64,000 nucleotides of DNA, taken from positions 16,010 to 80,009 of the forward strand of contig WNNJ02001872.1 in the NCBI GenBank assembly GCA_012934845.2. Reading direction: 5' to 3'. Shown here piece after piece: positions 1 through 12,665 of this stretch. Position 1 is the stretch's first letter. Every line of letters begins with the position of its first letter. Origin of the DNA: Pomphorhynchus laevis (Eukaryota; Acanthocephala; Palaeacanthocephala; Echinorhynchida; Pomphorhynchidae). The position numbers and the translations under genes were made by a program. Below the pieces are notes generated by a model. That model saw only the letters and a list, made by a program, of their open reading frames with translations, was not told where the DNA came from and did no database searches.

Positions 1-1110
1 AATCTTGTTGGAGCGAGATCGTAAATGCTATTTTTAAAGGTAGTAGAAAGGACCCCGGTAGCTTGCGAATAGAAGTAGGAATTAAATTCGGTCAAACTCT
101 CATTCCCAATACGGGGGAAGAGTTGGATAGCTGCCTGAAAGAAGGTCACCCTGACGGGATCAAAGTGGAACCTTCTCCTCAACAACGTATCTTCCTCTAA
201 CAACCAACGAATTTAGCCATGAGAGGTAATCAGCTGTTGCGGCGACTGTTCAGTGCAGATGGGGTTTAACAACCAAATCATATGAATCAGTAATATATCG
301 AGGAGTGAATTTGTTGTAGAGAAATGAAAGTTGGCGGTATTTGGTTTATGTATAAGATAGTCGTTCCTGGCTCTGCAGAGTTCTGCCCTAATCCAACGAC
401 CAGTTCTGTCGTTGAAGTCACCGAGTAACATGTCGTAGTCACTACCTACAATTCGGTGCAGGATGTCACGATTATTGTGAATCTTCACCGGCCTGATATA
501 GATATTGGCTATGCTGATTCGTTTACCGTTCTTAACTAGTGGTATAAATAAACAAGAAAGGGCTGGACACAAGTAGTTTAATAAGAGGGAGAACCTTAAG
601 TAGCTTTTAACTACGGTTAGAAGACCTTGAAAAGAAGAGGAGTGTAGAGGGGTTATATACTGAGTAAAGTGGGTGATTATATGATTTGGGTAAATCGAGT
701 AATGTCTCGTGGAAGACGGATATACCGAGTCTCCCGAAGGAATACAACATATACATGTCTACCAGATAGAAGCATAAAGGCGGAAGCAACTCTTGAATTT
801 CACTATACAATATTCAGTGAAAAAGGCCTTTTGGTTACTTTCCATTGCGTCAGTGTAACCTGAGTGCGACGCCCTCCATCTAGTCGGAACCAGAGGTGGA
901 AACGTTGCCCTTTCACTTCCAGCCTCGACAGGTGGAGTCATTTCCTCACAAGTATTATCTTCATTTTCGACGCAAGGCTCTAATATTTCAATATATTTGC
1001 CAATTTTTAAGAGGCTAAAGCCTGCGGACACGAAGTAATCCTTTTTTGATCTAAGGCTTCTTAGATTTAGCAACTGATGTGGGTAAACTTTGAACCTCGC
1101 CAATCTTTGA
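1..1110 (-). mobile_element. LINE fragment with APE-type (EEP) endonuclease domain
   Basis: Reading the minus strand, a 119-residue open stretch (572 to 213) shows endonuclease/exonuclease/phosphatase landmarks in the right order: an N-I-Y-I-R strand, then LLGDFNDRTGRW (the GDFN block), then a late SLLDILL segment, and at the end an ITSHG that stands where the SDH motif is expected. Downstream an open frame of about 60 residues starting RRRFHFDPVRV runs to the window edge and fits the linker between endonuclease and reverse transcriptase. Upstream (1103 to 607) other frames look like the start of the same domain. The coding region is broken into several frames, so this is a dead copy. The RT should lie left of the window. 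The clade is not assignable from what is visible. Confidence 0.6.
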
Positions 1111-2030
1111 CATTATGCTTTTTATCGAATTAGCCATCTTCTCCCTTATTTTTTAAAGCTTGGCCTTAACATGACGTAAGAGGTCTGAGTCGGACATCCT
1201 GTTGTTATTATTGGCGGATCATGCATTGGCGAATCTGTCTGGCTTCATCTGAGCTGCCAAATGATGTTTCTCGTAGCTTTTAAAGAAAACACATTTACTC
1301 GACCAGATGGGTTGACTCCCTCAGTAAGAACAGTGCAGGGATCTATCGCATTTTGCTGAATGGTCATCCAGTGAGCCACATACCTAGGAAGAGCTGGGAA
1401 GAGGACATCCAGAACTCCAGTCTCCTTATGTAACATACATTACAATGGCGGTAGGTTGTAGAGTCAGTTTAGATCAGAGTAAATGCCAGATTGTGGTCTA
1501 GGAAAGGGTTACATTTAAAGTGAGCTAGACACTCGGCCACGTCAACCAAGGCAGATTAAAATGCTACGGGTATCGGCAATCCTCCCATCCCTGTAATACA
1601 TCTGATATTGCTAATCTTAAAATATTGTTCAAGTTCTAGAATGTCTTCATCTGACATGTATGTCGGAATGTTTTTGATTTTCGGGGTGCTCGGATAGGCT
1701 TGTATAAGATTTTACCACGACTTGAATGATTTTTATTGAACTGGTCCAAGTAATCACGGACAATCTCAAGGATGCAAAAGGATATACTAACATGTGCCTC
1801 GTAATATTTTATTGACTGAGGAATAAGTCTCCCTTTGAAACGTGGAGAGAAGTCGCTAAGATTGTCGTTGAAAACGCTTTTCATTGATATAGGTTCCGTA
1901 AAATTAACACAAATTAGGTTTGCCAGTTTAGGTGCATGGAAAAGTTCCTTTTGCTTAAAGATAGATACAGTAGACAACAAACCATCTGTTGTCTGTAATA
2001 AGACTATCTTGCTGGCTTAAGCCAGTATTT
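1111..2030 (-). mobile_element. probable upstream (ORF1-like) part of the same LINE
   Basis: Base composition is less AT-rich than the flanks and short minus-strand open frames continue (1980 to 1636, 1436 to 1245), co-linear with the endonuclease fragment to the left. I recognise no domain; the 114-residue piece is basic near its end (PIRAPRKSKTFRHT). Position just upstream of an EEP domain suggests the nucleic-acid-binding first ORF or 5' leader of the LINE. It could equally be unrelated sequence. The composition drops sharply to AT-rich at about 2030, which I take as the element's 5' edge. Confidence 0.3.
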
Positions 2031-3254
2031 GCTAGAGGATTAGCAGTTTTTTGAATATTTGTCAAATCCTTTGTGATGTAATTAACATATTGCAAATTTA
2101 GTTTAGATGTCAACCAAAATTACCAAACAAAAATTATAAAAAGTACATAAAATTTTTAATAGTTTAAACTAAAAGGTAATCAATTGAAAAAATGGATAAT
2201 AATTTGATTAAGTGATAGTTAAAATAATTAATTTGTTTTGATTTTGCATCTTCAATGTAAAATTAATAAAACAATGGAGACAAAATAATAAACTTGACTT
2301 ACACGTGTGAAATGGTGTGTTTGCTGCTTAAGAAACCATTGGGAATGCGGTCAATGCGATTGTGAGATAAATCTCTAAATCGGGAGAAAGAAATATTTGT
2401 TGCAGCTAATATTAAATAAAATATCTATAAATACGTTGATCAAGTAATATCATCAAATCAGAAATCGTCAAAAACAAATATTTATCAGAATTATCACGTA
2501 GATCTCAACTTTGATTTCACTGAATAGTAATTTTACTTAATTAAAAGTTAATATTAAAGTGTTCATCATAAAACCCCACCAAAACGGATTTTCCTGAGCA
2601 TTTCAGCAAAAATCCTCATCTCTCACAGTTTTTCCAATATAAAGAATCCGCAACTTTATTACGAGATTCTTGGGGTTAAATCAGTTTCTAATTTTATATC
2701 TTAGGCTCGTAGAATAGAGGTTTATGGAAATTCATTTCGATCGTCTATATAAGAGAACACTTTCTTTCGGCCATTTCCTAGTGATCGGTGAAGATACGAA
2801 AGGGGAATGTGCGTTAAATTGAAAACTTTGCTTTAGGCGCAGCTTTCGTAATAAGACGAAATATCCGTACAAACAATGCATAACTTTGCTTAATAAAATT
2901 GGATGAACGATTCGTATATCAATATCGTTTCAGTTTCTGCCGTTGCTTTAATACAATGTCCTTAGAAGTGCTAGGCTGCAATGACTGCCTTAGTAGTGCT
3001 ATATGCAACGACTTGCACCTGACATTCTATAATAAATTGATAGAATTTTAAAAACTAGCGTAGAGTCAGATGCACCGTTCACTTTGGTGATATATGCTCT
3101 TAGATTTATTTGTTATGTAATGGTTTAGATTTATTTGTTATTTAACTTCTTTATAAAAGAATAAAGTTAAAACCTTACTAAATATAAATCGACGGCAAAA
3201 TTAGAAAATATCAAAGGTTGTAAGACCACTTGCTTTGAACCCGTATGTAAGGGT
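2031..3254. other. AT-rich stretch without recognisable gene
   Basis: No convincing coding frame on either strand. A TATATAAG box-like string lies near 2746 within a slightly more GC-rich patch (about 2570-2960) just upstream of a Ty3/gypsy fossil. It could be an old promoter or LTR remnant, but nothing supports that beyond position. Confidence 0.3.
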
Positions 3255-4420
3255 TTGCTGTTTGATATGTAACTGCGCCGAACAGATCATTTACGTTTCC
3301 GAATGATCACGCGGCTCTTAAACAGGTTGTAGGAATGTTTGCGTATTAATCCACATGGATTCACAATTTTTCTCAGTTGATTCGACCTTTGATATCCACG
3401 TGTTTTCCTCCTGGTGAACAGGCTGTGAATGCCTTTGAAGAAATAAAACATTAAATATCATAATGGGAATCGTTATTTACGTATGGTAATAGATGAATAC
3501 AACCGGTTTCCATTTGCTTTTGCGTGTGCAAATACATTTTCCGCGATCGCCAATGAATGCTTGGTTCAGATCTTCAACATATTGGGATATCCAGAGAATG
3601 TACATTGTGACAATGGTCCTCCTTTTTATCTAAACATTTCCTTACATTTGTGTCTGTCTTTAGAATTGTGCTAACGCATTCAACTTCTTACAATCCTATA
3701 GGGAACGCCAAGTGGAACGCTTAAACGGAACACTATGGAAAACAATTGCACTTCGGTTAACTGGATCTTCAAACACACTGTTGTCATCAAGTCCTAGCAG
3801 AAAGTCTCAATGCTATCCGATCGCTCCTTTGTGTAAGCACAAATAAAACTCCTTATAGTCGTTTGTTCAGTTTCCCTCGCGAATCAGTTGACGATTTTCA
3901 ATTGCCCGATTGGTATACTCCAAGTGAAACTGTTCTTATAATAAGCTTTAACAAGTTGAACAAATTTGAGTCGCTTGTCAAATAAGCGTCACTATTGTTC
4001 GGTAATCCACATTATGCTAGAGTCAGATTAAATGATGGACGATAAACTTATATTTTTACACGTCATCTAGCTCGACCGGCAAATGACAAAACTAATACTA
4101 AACACATTAATAAGGATACACATTCGCCTCAAACGATCGACACTATGACAGACGAAAAATCTGCATCAAACAAAAACGAGAGAGAAAATAATAACGAACA
4201 GGATCAGCACCTCTTCGTGCATGACAACGCAAGATCCAAAGTAAGATATTTACAGAAGTAGAAGATCTTGAAATCCTCCAACATACCTTCGCGACTATGT
4301 GGAGGGGTGAATGTCATAACACATTACTTATTGAAAACATATGAACCTTACCGTATTTGTATTATAGATATTTGAGTAAAGCCTGTCTAACATGGGTTCT
4401 AAATAAAGGTTCAATATCTT
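3255..4420 (+). mobile_element. Ty3/gypsy LTR retrotransposon fossil (integrase end of pol, possible 3' LTR start)
   Basis: A 63-residue frame at 3483-3674 reads VIDEYNRFPFAFAC and later VHCDNGPPF, the typical integrase core of Ty3/gypsy elements (first catalytic Asp in the IDEY block, second in the HCDNG block). Further right, pieces such as RSLLCVSTNKTPYSRLFSF match the integrase C-terminal region seen in this family. A purine-rich run near 4298-4312 is followed by TGTCATAACA and, about 90 bp on, by AATAAA, which would fit a polypurine tract and the beginning of a 3' LTR. The copy is an old, heavily broken fossil. Only the distal part of pol is recognisable, and I did not find the matching 5' LTR. 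Confidence 0.65.
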
Positions 4421-4572
4421 AGGTCCCCTATTTTATCTCTTCTGCTTTGCGATCTCTCCCCGTTTAACAAACCTTACTCATTGAACGTCATGCAATACGC
4501 CGATGGGATCCTCATATATCCTCATGCACCCTCACATGGCATACACGAAATAACGACATGGCATACACGATA

Positions 4573-4606
4573 TAACAGTGCGCTCCAATAATGGAGCGCA
4601 CTGTTA
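4573..4606. repeat. perfect 15-bp inverted repeat (hairpin), 4-nt loop
   Basis: TAACAGTGCGCTCCA at 4573-4587 is the exact reverse complement of 4592-4606, with ATAA between. It is GC-rich in an AT-rich setting and lies just upstream of the CR1-type LINE fragment. A short near-repeat (ACATGGCATACACGA) lies just before it, at about 4532-4570. Confidence 0.85.
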
Positions 4607-4624
4607 CGTAATCTCTATGACATC

Positions 4625-5790
4625 ACCTCGAACATAATATCATTATCTGCAACAAGTAACACAAATTTAAACCGGGTCGTTCTACAGCAACTAATCAAAT
4701 TACTGTCCGTAATAGTTGGACTATCGCAAGGCAAACAAACTCAAATATTGATGTCATTTTCTTAGATTTGTCAAATGCGTTCAATAAAGTAGTTCAGAGT
4801 GTTCATCTTGACGATCTAACAAATGTGGTGTTAGTGGTTCACTTCTAGAGTGGATCCGTTTATTCCTCACTAATCGCATTACCGCTGTAAAAATCATGAA
4901 TATATGTCAACATTGGCTCCATTTTCAAAGAAAGTCCCTCAAGGTTCCGTTCTAAGTACCTTGCTGCTTAATGTTTATATAAACGATCTTCCTGGTGTAT
5001 TATCTAATAGCTACTCAGTTTGAATACAAATTGACTATAAAATGTGGTGGACAGCAGTCGACATAACAGACACTGACATCTTACAAGAATAAATGATACC
5101 TCTTACGTAATATTTCTTACGTTATAAATGCTTACTGCGTAATCCAGACAAATGTATACATCTTCACCTTAAATCTGCTAAACATGTTCCTTCATACTCT
5201 ATAGACGTGTAACAATCAAAACTGCATCAAAACGACTGATTTAGGCATCATCGTATCTAGTGACCTCAAATCACGTAATTACCTTAGTTACACTTCAAGC
5301 CAGTTGCCTACTAGGTATACTGCGTAGATCCATCGGTACTATTGACGCTAAATGCTTCCGCATTATTTTCAATACAGTTATACTCAATCACATACTGTAC
5401 GCCTTTCCAGTGACATACCCCCAACTAAAAAGGTGAATTGGACCTATAGGAGTAAGTTCTGAGGAAAGCCAATCATCTTGTACTATCGTTACAAAATGTT
5501 AAATATCTTGATAGATTCAAAATTTTAGGGGTCCAATTAGTAGAATTTAAGCCAAGAGAAGTTGATTTGGTTTTCGTCGTAGCGGTCTCTGTCCGATACA
5601 AAGTACTCTTGTCGACATATCTTTAATCTAAGGAACTCATATGTTCTTCGAGGTCATCATTTTTCCTTTAAAGGTAGAATACGTTCTAAGACGAGTTACG
5701 CTATAATCAGCAACAGTTTAACGAAACGTGGAACAGCTTGCCTGCATATGTCGCATTCACAACAACTGCATAAATTTTCAAAAAACGACT
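4625..5790 (+). mobile_element. CR1-type LINE fragment, reverse transcriptase and C-terminal region
   Basis: Plus-strand pieces in several frames follow the order of a CR1/Jockey-group reverse transcriptase: DVIFLDLSNAFNKVV-like text near 4750 (motif A), FSKKVPQGSVL followed by LLNVYINDLPGVL near 4930-5000 (motif B), a degenerate motif C, SDLKS near 5260 and RRSIGTIDAKCF near 5310-5350. The end of the ORF, a block rich in Arg, Ser and Asn (about 5600-5720), precedes AT-rich DNA. The copy is broken in many places and 5' truncated: no endonuclease is visible. Confidence 0.75.
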
Positions 5791-5799
5791 CAGGACCAA

Positions 5800-6560
5800 T
5801 TCTACCTGATTTTCTGTTTTGATTTCTCTTTCCTGTCTCTTTTTTTAATTGTTCTGTTTCCGACTGTACAAGAATTGTGCTTACTTAGTTTATGTCTCTA
5901 TAATAACTTATTCAACGAACTTAATCAACCAATGGGGCTGTTTGCAGGTAACCATTATTGTTATAGACAGCAGTGCTTTCTCTGAAACAAGTGCACAAGC
6001 AGATTTTAATTGAATTCTCAAAGAAAAACATTGATTTCATATTAGTTTCTCCTTTTTACGATTTGGAAATATTTGAAATATATGATCAGGTTATTTATTT
6101 AATTAATTTATTAGCGAGATTCAATACAATATCTCAGTATAATATCTCTATGTGGAATATGGGTCGAAACCTGATAACACATCAGTTTTTTCTAAAGAAT
6201 TTTTATTCTGATACATCGTATATTATTTATTAGTTATTTATTATTTATTAGTTATTTATTAGCCAGATTATTATTTTATTATTTATTGTAACCGGCGTCA
6301 ATTCACATTTATCAATCTATATACTAGAAACCTTTCTAATCACTAAACTTACAGTTTCTCAAGCTTAATTGCAGAGGCAAAAAAATTTTCATTGATTGTA
6401 CGAATCAGATTGTGACTGCAGCTTCTAATAGCATAAATAATAAAAGGTACATTGCATAAAATAATTTAAAATCAATTTAAAAATTGTATCGTGCATATTG
6501 AAGTTTTAGTAATTTAAAATATACATTTATACCCATTTGAAATTGACCAAATTTCCGTCA
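5800..6560. other. AT-rich intergenic DNA with a partial R1 repeat
   Basis: No supported gene. Bases 6155-6245 match the start of the R1 interspersed repeat (GGTCGAAACCTGATAACA, then TATTCTGATACATCGT). Short tandem TTATTTATTAG strings lie at 6220-6260. Confidence 0.5.
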
Positions 6561-6565
6561 TTAAA

Positions 6566-7107
6566 TGATGTTGATAACTTTCTAGATGACGTTATTATGA
6601 TAAAGTGCTATTAATTTTGAGCAATTTAAAACAATAAATATTAACAAATAAATATTAATCAATAATATCACTTAACTCTAAAATAATAAATATAATGTTG
6701 TTGAAATTCATTGTTTACAATATTTTATTATGAAAATTACAACTTTACATTATAACGTCGGTTATGCAAATCAAATCAGCTAACTGAGTCTACGTATTTA
6801 ATATATAATTATAAACTAAACAAAACATAATAATGCTAAATCAAAATTTAATAATTAAATAATAAAATTAATAATTGTTTTTAGATTTTCTATAATTTAA
6901 ATCAAGTTAAAATAAAAAATTGAAATTTAAAATAAACGTCATATTTATGAATTGACAAATAAATAACAGACGTTGTATCAGAATAAGGATTAGAGGTCAT
7001 AAGGAGAAACTGATGTGTTCCTCCTTAGTGTGGTATAAATTACTCATGATGTTGATAACTTTCTAGATGACATTATTATGATAAAGTGCTCTTAATTTAA
7101 AGCAATG
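6566..7107 (-). repeat. R1 interspersed repeat, minus orientation, flanked by a short direct repeat
   Basis: R1 runs on the minus strand from about 7050 to 6765. Its 3' signature (on the plus strand CAGCTAACTGAGTCTACGTA, 6778-6797) and its internal GGATTAGAGGTCAT block are clear. A separate 60-bp direct repeat beginning GATGTTGATAACTTTCTAG occurs at 6568 and 7048, so R1 sits between two copies of that sequence. That could be a segmental duplication or an insertion with a large repeat. There is no coding capacity. Confidence 0.65.
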
Positions 7108-8389
7108 TGATATAACAAGATATGCATTTTATTTAAATTGTAGGGTATAAAACATTTACGCTTAACTATAGAATAATAATTATACTACATATTTATTAGA
7201 AATTATATGTTACGAATATTAATGTTACAAACAAATATTTGATAAATTAATTTTTATCTTAACTTATAATGATACTTACAAAGATTTTAATTTATTTAAT
7301 AAATTCACAATAAATAAAATAACAGCAGCATTTGCTTTTACCTTAACTTATAATGATACTCACAAAGATTTAAGATAACGAAGATGTGTTTCAGCAGATA
7401 GAAATTGTAGATTAACGAGGAGGTTGTAGTCAAGTCTAAAATTATAGACAACAAAATATTAATCTAACCGAGTTAATAATTGATAATTTTGAAAATATTA
7501 AGAAAAATAATTAAGATTTTAATTTAGGGTTTTAGTTAATCAGAGCATTTATTTATCTCCATTCTTTTTGAAGAAACTTAAATGAGTCCATTCTTAATGG
7601 AATTAAGATGCAAGATTCCGAAGGAATCAAAGCATTTAATTTTGAAGTTCACATATCGAAAGCACGAACATAATCTGGATTCTGTTCGCCAGTGAGAACG
7701 CAACATTGGTCCGAATAATCGATGTCTAGGAGCGTTTGTAGACATTACAAAATACCCGAACGCTTCGATGCTATATCGTTTGATTGATACAACCCCAGTC
7801 CGCCCAAATAAAGCAAATATCGCTTTGGTAATTCGCGTAACTTAAATGCAAAATAAAATATTATAATCTAGATAATTAGAAGAAATTGTCTTATTTTCTA
7901 TGGAATGATTTATCGTATAAAATAAAATTTTATACGATAATTTTATTCAATTAAATTTTATGATATGAATAAATTAACTCTAGACATCGTTTTGCTGCAT
8001 CTTAAATACAAATTCAAATTTTTTATATTCTGTTTTTGCAAATTCACTAAGAACGATATTCTCAGTTGCATTTTACAAATTAAAATTAATTTATAAAAAC
8101 GTAGACTACTTTCATAGCTTAAAAATTTCGAAAGTTACAGAAGAATTGCTGTGTAGATTTTCTTCTGCGCTACTTGATATGACTGCAATCCATTGAAACG
8201 AAGATCCCTTCATAAAAGATCACATAAGCTTATCGTTTTGAACAAATTTACTTACGTAAGCTGTGTATTACATTCTAACTCAAAGTCGTTCGAATTGCCA
8301 GTTAATCGTCTATAAAATATGCCACAAAAGTGCGCAATATTAACTATTAAAATAATTAATTTATAGAAAAATTTACAAATCAATTATTC
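7108..8389. other. AT-rich stretch without recognisable gene
   Basis: No frame that I can assign. Bases 7570-7830 are noticeably less AT-rich and give short open stretches on both strands, but no motif is recognisable. Perfect short palindromes around TTTTATACGATAA occur near 7912-7945. Confidence 0.3.
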
Positions 8390-9495
8390 CTTAGAAATCG
8401 TCAAAGCAAGTAGTTGCCATGGAAGGGATCTCCAGCCGACTTTAAAATAAATGCCGCATTATCTCGTTGCTCCTCTGGGCAAATTATTTGCATGAGCCAT
8501 CTGAATGGCATTTATCTTCGGTTTGCCCTAACTTCAAACCAAGCTGCCTCAAAAACACAGATGCGCTGGGGTAGACCTCGCCTAGATATTCGATGTCGAT
8601 CAAATCGAACAAATACTGTCGATCCTCGAAGCAGCTGTATTTGGTTCGCTTAAACCGCTCCGCGTGGCTGCAACATCGCTAGCAGAAGACACTGAATGTG
8701 CGACATAACTGGCGGCCAAAGTATACGGCTATGTGAAATCTCAAAACGAATATACGACCAGCTTCCTATGTCATAAGAGTTGCACCATTGGGTCGTTTGC
8801 CATAGTCTCGCGCTAAGTCTGCCAGTTCAAGTGTGGACTACGATCCCAAGGCAGCGAGAGCCATTCTCAAAATCTCGCTGACCACAACATGTCGATGGTA
8901 ACAAGACGTTAACCTGTCGCAGTCTAAGTCATGATCACTGTGCCGCGATACCGAGACTCCGCAAAAAAACCCATGCAGTTGAAAGCATTGATCACCGAGT
9001 ATCAACGCTACGGCGATAGAAATTTATCAGTCATCAAGTAGTGTGTCGATGGAAGTGATCGGAAGTGTTTCAAGGAACGTTCCGGCCCACTTTTATTCAA
9101 CTGCGATGAGTCGGGCTAGAGATTCAGTTGTCCGAATTTCTATGACAAGTCTTTATTGTCACGTTTGGTAGTGTTCGACCATCCACCGTTTTTGAAATAT
9201 TTTATCCGATGGATGGTCGTTTGAAATTCCGGGTTCCATTCATTTGGGGCATTTTTCAATCGGATTCTGAAGGGCGAAAGGTTAACTGCGGACAGTTACG
9301 TAGCAGTATCTTTTTTAGTTCCATTATGTCGTTGATGGATAAACCTTATGCAGGAATGGCAGTCTTAAATGCCTTGCAAACACCAAAGCTTCCAAGACGG
9401 ATCGGTAAGGTTGCTTACCTCCAGGCTTCGTTGGGTAGTGGTACATTGAGTATTTCGCTCAAGAGTCTTCGAATTTCAGTGTCGAGAAGTTAAAG
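8390..9495 (-). mobile_element. C-terminal region of an unplaced retroelement
   Basis: The minus strand gives, in order: LLSEILNVPLPNEAW followed by ATLPIRLGSFGV (9490-9390), typical of the region after a reverse transcriptase; then a Cys/His-containing stretch; then ARDYGKRPNGATLM (about 8840) and KYSCFEDRQYLFDLIDIEYL followed by PSASVFLRQLG (about 8640-8550). I recall the block with R-P-(D/N)-G...W.....W-D-(V/A)-T from long retroelement proteins of cnidarians, sponges and molluscs, where it looks like a restriction-endonuclease-like fold; the clade is not certain. The plus-strand open frames here (8414-8653 and 9209-9493) are shadows. The copy is broken. A related piece lies at 51173-51820. 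Confidence 0.55.
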
Positions 9496-9904
9496 CATTT
9501 TACTTCCGTAGCAAGAGGTACATCAGTTCCCTAGCAGGGAGTACATTTTACTTCAGTAGCATAAGGTAATCATTTTTAAAATAAATTATTAAATTTATTT
9601 TTTATTAATTTTTTCTGTTTATTCTATTTAAAGAATCTTTTAAATCGGTAAAATATTTACCACATTTTTATATTATATTTAACTCAGAGTCAATAAAGCA
9701 ATACAATCAAAAGAAAATGGAAATTTTAAATGAATCTGTAAATATCTATTTGATATATTTATCTATATTAATTTAATACTTGATTAAATACGCATATATA
9801 ATATGTGACATTTTATATATTATAACGTTATTTATAGATACTTTAATAAACTATTATTTTACTAAAGGTATCTTACCAGCTAAACAGTATTAACATCTTA
9901 ACTC
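9496..9904. other. AT-rich spacer
   Basis: No gene seen. Two near-copies of an ACTTC(A/C)GTAGCA(A/T)(A/G)AGGTA string lie at about 9501 and 9551. Confidence 0.4.
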
Positions 9905-10185
9905 CTTAAGACACGTTCTGAGGATGCCTAGGGATCGCCTTCCTCGTAGGTTTTTCCAAGTCAGACTCTCTGGAAAGAGACATCGAGGTAGACCTATCAA
10001 TACCGATTGAGATATCAAATCTCACAACTGGTCGAAGACCGCCTTGAGCTATCTAACAGTGAACTATAGTCTGTCGCCCAAGATCGCAATGTCGGGATAA
10101 ATTGGTTTGTAAACTGCCTCCACGGACCGACAACCGGACCAGTGATTGACAAGAAAAGTCTTGTGTATTTATTTTTTATTTTTCT
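9905..10185 (+). mobile_element. LINE-A copy, 5'-truncated to its 3' end
   Basis: The sequence from ACACGTTCTGAGGATGCCTA through TTGTCAAGAAATTG (about 9911-10200) matches, base for base over most of its length, the 3' end of the longer LINE-A at 32125-32420 and the reverse complement of 17690-17850. It encodes the end of the RT protein (VLRMPRDRLPRR, then GKRHRGRP). Extreme 5' truncation is the usual result of target-primed reverse transcription. An AT-rich tail follows. Confidence 0.8.
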
Positions 10186-10639
10186 CTTGTCAAGAAATTG
10201 TTTTTGTAACTTAACAGATAAGATTGTTTGAAAACGTATATATAATATGTGGTATGTTATATATTATAATATTATTAATAGATACTTTAATAACATAATA
10301 TTTTACCAGTTTCTTAACAGCTGAGAAGTATTAACATATTTCTTGTATATTTTCAATATTTTGTTTTAATTTATATGACTCAATGAAAGTCAAGTAAACA
10401 ATATACAACAAAAGAAAACGCTCAAACAGTAAAAACATCAAAAAATAAAGTAAAGCAAATCATTAGCATTATCAACCATAAAAACTAAAGGCATCAATCA
10501 GTAAAGTACAAAATTACACTCAGTAAATCACATTACTAAGCAATTAAAGGCAGACATATATTAAATATATAATATAGATATATTATATAATAAAAATATA
10601 TTAAAAGCAGAAGTTAAAGTTTAACTTAAAATTATAATC
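10186..10639. other. AT-rich spacer
   Basis: No gene. A string near 10240-10330 (ATATATAATATGTG followed by TAATAGATACTTTAATA) repeats one at 9790-9880 and suggests a local duplication around the LINE-A insertion. Confidence 0.4.
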
Positions 10640-11580
10640 CAGTTTATTATTAGCCATTAAGCTAGACTCACGAGCTATGAAAAATGCTGCGTCTATTACA
10701 CGTGATAAATTATTGCTTCTGTAAGAAATACATTAGAGTTCTGAAAATCAACCGTATGATTAAGTGATAAACAATGTTGAGCAATGGCACCGGAAACAGT
10801 TACTTTTTGTAGATTATATACGTGTTGGTTGATTCCTTTGGATAATCGTTGTCCAGTCTGGCCAATATAGACACAGTCCCAAAGTAAACAATTGACTTTA
10901 TACCAGATAAAGGTTTAATGATTTTATTAGGCTTTTATAAGTTATGCATTCTAGGCAATTTTCTATAAAAAATATAAACTTTTTTCGTATTGCCATTCAA
11001 CTCGTTCTCACAAATAAAATTGGATAAACAATGATTCCATCTGTAATTTATGTAAGAAATGCCTAAATAATTCACCCTTTTCTGAGGACCTACTACAGGG
11101 CTTCTCCATACAGCTTAACTATAAAGGGCTTTTTTGATTGCTCATTTGGGAAACCATTCTCTATCAAGCTATGCGTAATAAAATGATTTTATATCATAAT
11201 ACAAATCATCGGAAGAACATACAGGTCTACCACGTCGAAAGTGTGAAACATACGCCGATATCATCAACTTTACAGGAATGTTAGACGACCAAGACACGAT
11301 ATCTGGTCCAGTACCCATCTTTTGATATACACTGGTCTTAAGTAATGATTGAATTGCATCACGCCAAACAAAGACGTCAAAGAATGGTAATCCTCTTTAC
11401 TTTCACTATAGATACACCCTTGAATGGTGGTATCCTTGGAGTTCAAAACTGGTAATTGACATGAGAAGTTTAGTACTTCTACCACAGTGATCGGAAGAAG
11501 CTTCTTTCGCCACAGCTTATTCGATAGAATCACTACAATTGCATTTTCATAAAGTAATAGCAAAGTTAGATCATTGAATA
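10640..11580 (-). mobile_element. Penelope-like element fragment with GIY-YIG endonuclease
   Basis: The minus strand reads CVYIGQTGQRLSKGINQHV followed by SGAIAQHCLSLNHTVDF (about 10880-10740), a GIY-YIG nuclease of PLE type (the YIGQTGQR core and a conserved later His). Upstream, a 97-residue open frame (11563-11270) and text near 11000-11200 fit the end of the RT and the connector (EWFPNEQSKKPF). The spacer sequence differs from PLE-B, so this is a further PLE lineage, here broken and 5' truncated. GIY-YIG cuts the target DNA to prime reverse transcription in canonical PLEs. Confidence 0.65.
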
Positions 11581-12665
11581 TACAGAATATATCAGTTAGA
11601 TGTGCTAATGTCTGTTGTGCATACCAAACGATCTTTGCCTCGTCAAATAGTTATTTTTAACAAATCAGATAATTTGAGTTTTTATCATTTTGAAGAAATG
11701 CTACCAAATCATATATTTGTGTTCTGAGACATAATGTGGGAAACAAAAATGCTTTGAACTGAACTTTAGGTGAATTTCGACAAGACTAAAAGCCGTACAT
11801 TCCGAGTGATAACTTAGCAAGTATAACTGACAAACGGCCAGCTTAATGATCGAATTCCACTATCACTAACTATCAAAGCATAGATATTGCAAAACTTGTA
11901 GATAGATATATTTATAAAATATTAACAATCTGGACTGCGATTTTAGAAATTAAAATTTTTTGTCAAGAACAAAGTCAATAATATTGTAATTAATTTTTCA
12001 ATAATAAATTAATTTTTAAAATAAATAAAGAAATAAGCAGACAATCGCTATAACATAATTGAGAACATTATTTTTAACATTACAATTTCGATAAACTATC
12101 AATAAAAATAAAGATAAACGTTTTATTGTTTTCTGGATAGAACTAAATCAATTATAGCTTTAATACTATTTATTATATACTACTTATCCTACGGACTCTT
12201 GGAGGAAATAAACAATTATTAAAAGTCAATTATCGTTTTTATTAAGTCAGCATTTGTAAAAAATAACTTCAAATTAACAAAAACTATTTAAAAATATTGT
12301 CATTTATTAAACTTTTAATTTTAAATAAATAAAATATATTCAAGCTATCGTAAAAAATTTAACATACAATTCGAAATCTTTTACACTCAGAATTTTGACA
12401 GTAGACAGAATATTATTTGACAAATCCCTAAACATTTTGATTAAAATTTAAATTTGAACAGTCAATTGATAAATATCAAAAGAGAAATAAACGTTTCGAA
12501 CGGTACAAATGGTTTCTTAATGCGCATCGCTTAGGATATAATACAGTTAATCTTACATAAACTAATACATAAAGTGTCCTTTGAACTTGTCCTCGATATC
12601 AATGAATTATTGTCCTTAATAATTCATCCAATTCCGACTGTAATTATTAAATATTGAATTAGAAT
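11581..12665. other. AT-rich stretch without gene
   Basis: Long runs of A/T with many stops in all frames. I see no feature. Confidence 0.4.

Noticed and set aside
8414-9493. Plus-strand frames of 79 and 94 residues
   Set aside because: The recognisable retroelement text is on the minus strand; these are its shadows.
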